Made by a program: the position numbers and the translations under genes
Assembly: GCA_004557185.1 (NCBI GenBank)
Contig: SFEP01000082.1
Span: 1 to 8,275, forward strand
Length of the DNA: 8,275 nt
DNA from: Bacteroidales bacterium
GTDB taxonomy: Bacteria > Bacteroidota > Bacteroidia > Bacteroidales > Bacteroidaceae
Direction: 5' to 3'
Notes under the pieces: generated by a model
Told to the model about the DNA's origin: nothing
The model's database searches: none
What the model saw: only the letters and a program-made list of their open reading frames with translations
Part shown: positions 6,539 through 8,275 of the stretch, one piece after another
Numbering within the stretch: position 1 is the stretch's first letter
Layout: every line of letters begins with the position of its first letter

Positions 6539-7186
6539 ATGGCTAAGAAAGGTGGAAGTAAACAAAAGAAGATGAACTCCCGCGTGGACTTCACGCCCAT
6601 GGTGGATATGATCATGCTTCTGGTTACGTTCTTTATGCTCTGTACAACACTCCTCAAGCCCCAGACCATGGAAATCTCCATGCCTTCGGATAAGGACAAT
6701 ATTCAGGACGAGAACCGTAGCCAGGTAGCGGCCTCAAAGGCTATCACCATCCTGCTGGACGAGAACAACACCATCTACTACTTCAAGGGTAAGCCCACCG
6801 GCGGCACCGACGTGCCCGACGAAGGTAAACTCTTTGCCACTACCTACGGCAAGGACGGCATCCGCAAGGTGCTCCTCCAGAGCAACCCCAAGGCCGTCGC
6901 TGAAGTCAAGAAACTCAAGGAGGAGTTCGCCAACAAGGCTACTGCCAATGTGCAGAAAGAGCAAGTCATTAAGGAAGAGTATAAAAAGCGTCTGAGCGAC
7001 ATCAAGAATGCCGACTACACGCCCAGCGTCGTTATCAAGGCTTCTGACAAGGCTACTTACGACAACCTTATACAGGTACTCGATGAAATGCAACTCTGCA
7101 ACATCGGACGCTATGTGATTGATAAATTCGCTGGGGGCGACCAGGCTAAGATTGATGCCTACAAGCAGAATCCCGGCGCGCAGTAA
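6539..7186 (+). CDS. exbD: ExbD/TolR-type protein, second copy
   Basis: A 215-residue ExbD/TolR family protein, different from the upstream copy. The basic N-terminus (KKGGSKQKKMNSR) precedes the helix VDFTPMVDMIMLLVTFFML (16-34), with the channel aspartate at Asp23. Strands follow at 42-48 and 68-83 (KAITILLDENNTIYYFKG). Residues about 118-158 are a charged, helix-forming insert rich in Lys, Glu and Ala with no Gly or Pro, likely a coiled coil. The C-terminal ExbD fold then resumes at SVVIKASDKATYDNLIQVLD (163-182). The first copy has a different insert at the same point, so the two probably form a heterodimer or occupy distinct complexes (inference). The gene lies 27 bases before tonB in the same operon. 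Confidence 0.94.
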   Translation: MAKKGGSKQKKMNSRVDFTPMVDMIMLLVTFFMLCTTLLKPQTMEISMPSDKDNIQDENRSQVAASKAITILLDENNTIYYFKGKPTGGTDVPDEGKLFATTYGKDGIRKVLLQSNPKAVAEVKKLKEEFANKATANVQKEQVIKEEYKKRLSDIKNADYTPSVVIKASDKATYDNLIQVLDEMQLCNIGRYVIDKFAGGDQAKIDAYKQNPGAQ

Positions 7187-7213
7187 TAACAATAAGTGAA
7201 GTAACGAACAATT

Positions 7214-8074
7214 ATGTCTAAAATCGATCTGGCATCAAAAGATTGGTGCGAACTGGTGTTCGAGGGGCGTAACAAGGAGTACGGAGCTTATCGTAACCGC
7301 GCCAATAAGGGTAAGTTCCAGCTCCGTGCCATCATCATCGTGCTCATCGCACTCGCCATCATCCTCGTCGGCGTTTTCGCCAAGGTGGCCGTGCAGAAGG
7401 CACTCGATGCACAAAAGTCGCTCGAAGGCGATGAAGTCACCGAACTTGCTACCCTGAAAAAGGACGAACCCAAGAAAGAAGAAAAGAAGAAGGAACCCGA
7501 ACTCAAGTACGACGAACCCAAAGTCGAACAGGTGAAGGTGAAGTCCTCTATCCAGTTTACAGTGCCCAAAATCGTGGACGACGACAAGGTAGACCACGCC
7601 AAGGAACTCAAAACACAGGAAGAAGTGATGAAGAGCAAATTTGCTGTGGCATCACAGGACTACGTCAATGAGAACGGTGCCGGTGGTATCAACATCGACG
7701 ACCTGAAGGAAAACCAGCGAGCAGGCGGTACCACCGTCCCCGCCAAGGAGCCCGAAATCGCCGATAACGCCCTCGTTGAGCAGGAAGCGCACTACCCTGG
7801 TGGCGAAGCAGCCCTGCTGGCTTTCGTGTCGCAGAACCTCGTATATCCCTCCATCGCTCAGGAGCAAGAACTCCAGGGTACGGTAATCGTTCGCTTCGTG
7901 GTGAAGCAGGACGGTAGCGTAGGCGATGTACGCATACAGAAGAGCCTCTCGCGTGAGTGCGACCAGGCTGCAGTCGATGTGGTGAAGAAGCTCAAGCGAT
8001 TCACCCCCGCCAAGCAGAATGGTAAGCCCGTGCCCGTATGGTTCCGTCTGCCCATCCGTTTCCGTATTCAGTAA
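7214..8074 (+). CDS. tonB: TonB energy-transducing protein
   Basis: A 286-residue TonB that carries energy from ExbB/ExbD to TonB-dependent receptors such as SusC-type glycan and metal transporters. The N-terminal cytoplasmic part holds VFEGRNKEYGAY (15-26), a hallmark of Bacteroidetes TonB proteins. The membrane anchor is at about 38-57 (LRAIIIVLIALAIILVGVFA). A Lys/Glu/Pro-rich periplasmic spacer runs from about 80 to 110, followed by a less biased linker to about 185. The C-terminal TonB domain (about 193-286) begins at YPGGEAALLAFVSQNLVYPS and contains the core GTVIVRFVVKQDGSVGDVRI (222-241), the AAVDVVKKLKRFTPAKQNGK helix-turn (252-271) and VPVWFRLPIRFRIQ (273-286). It is the last gene of the operon, with a terminator 46 bases after the stop. 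Confidence 0.95.
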   Translation: MSKIDLASKDWCELVFEGRNKEYGAYRNRANKGKFQLRAIIIVLIALAIILVGVFAKVAVQKALDAQKSLEGDEVTELATLKKDEPKKEEKKKEPELKYDEPKVEQVKVKSSIQFTVPKIVDDDKVDHAKELKTQEEVMKSKFAVASQDYVNENGAGGINIDDLKENQRAGGTTVPAKEPEIADNALVEQEAHYPGGEAALLAFVSQNLVYPSIAQEQELQGTVIVRFVVKQDGSVGDVRIQKSLSRECDQAAVDVVKKLKRFTPAKQNGKPVPVWFRLPIRFRIQ

Positions 8075-8119
8075 GCACACGCCCAAGGGTACGCCTCAAG
8101 CTCCCACAGGTTAACACAA

Positions 8120-8163
8120 ATGCATCAGGACCGCCCGCACATCGCGAGGCGGTCCTTTTGCAT
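8120..8163 (+). terminator. Rho-independent-type terminator after tonB
   Basis: AGGACCGCC (8127-8135) pairs exactly with GGCGGTCCT (8148-8156). CGC (8136-8138) and GCG (8144-8146) extend the stem inward past a bulged A. After a 2x2 internal loop, ATGCA (8120-8124) pairs with TGCAT (8159-8163). The short T run TTTT (8156-8159) follows the GC stem. It ends the exbB-exbD-exbD-tonB transcript. Confidence 0.85.
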
Positions 8164-8203
8164 ACACGCGACAAGGGTAACCATCCGAAACAAGCCGACT
8201 TTT

Positions 8204-8249
8204 ACATGACGTTTTTGCTTGTGAACTTTGCAGTCAAAAAACGCCATGT
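8204..8249. promoter_or_regulatory. Imperfect palindrome around a -7-like box
   Basis: The 13-base arms at 8204-8216 (ACATGACGTTTTT) and 8237-8249 match as inverted copies at 12 of 13 positions. GAACTTTG at 8223-8230 (TAnnTTTG with the first T changed), followed by CAG, lies exactly in the middle. That would be a promoter for a gene starting near 8259, overlaid by a possible operator. No good -33 element is visible. Confidence 0.45.
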
Positions 8250-8258
8250 TTAATTTGA

Positions 8259-8275
8259 ATGAAAACAATCGCTTT
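8259..8275 (+). CDS. Possible start of the next gene (partial)
   Basis: An ATG at 8259 opens MKTIA and runs off the window end. It is only five full codons, so the product cannot be named. The support is its position 28 bases after the -7-like box, beyond the tonB terminator, and the A-rich context typical of starts in this phylum. Confidence 0.3.

Overview
The window looks like ordinary chromosomal core DNA from a Bacteroidales bacterium, most likely Prevotella-like. The reasons are a DUF4923 lipoprotein (a family I know only from Bacteroidales), an exbB-exbD-exbD-tonB operon whose TonB N-terminus carries the Bacteroidetes FEGRNKEYGAY motif, promoter -7 boxes of the TAnnTTTG type, and a general lack of Shine-Dalgarno sites. 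The genus is a guess from base composition and protein style. I see no phage, insertion sequence, CRISPR array, tRNA or rRNA.

Left part (1-884): one plus-strand gene for a DUF4923 lipoprotein. It converges on the next gene over a long GC-rich hairpin at 774-819 that probably serves as a terminator.

Middle part (885-4478): four minus-strand genes. In transcription order they are a branched-chain aminotransferase (ilvE), a DUF975 membrane protein, a lipoprotein with a long coiled coil and a C-terminal beta-rich domain, and a DUF554 membrane protein. The gaps are 124, 121 and 76 bases, so one transcript is possible but not shown. I see no convincing internal promoter.

Divergent spacer (4479-5025): it holds the ilvE leader, with an 11-codon upstream ORF that opens on a hairpin arm, a minus-strand -7 box, a 14-base inverted repeat with competing pairings, and the -7 box of the exb operon. 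The stretch 4592-4772 shows nothing I can name.

Right part (5026-8275): exbB, two different exbD genes and tonB are tightly packed (gaps 22, 15 and 27 bases) and closed by a hairpin terminator. Together they encode the proton-driven motor that energises TonB-dependent outer-membrane transporters. The last 70 bases hold an imperfect palindrome centred on a -7-like box and what may be the first codons of the next gene.

No gene here is clearly a new system. The points worth a second look are the leader and operator-like structures in the spacers, the uncharacterised coiled-coil lipoprotein, and the paired ExbD proteins with different periplasmic inserts.
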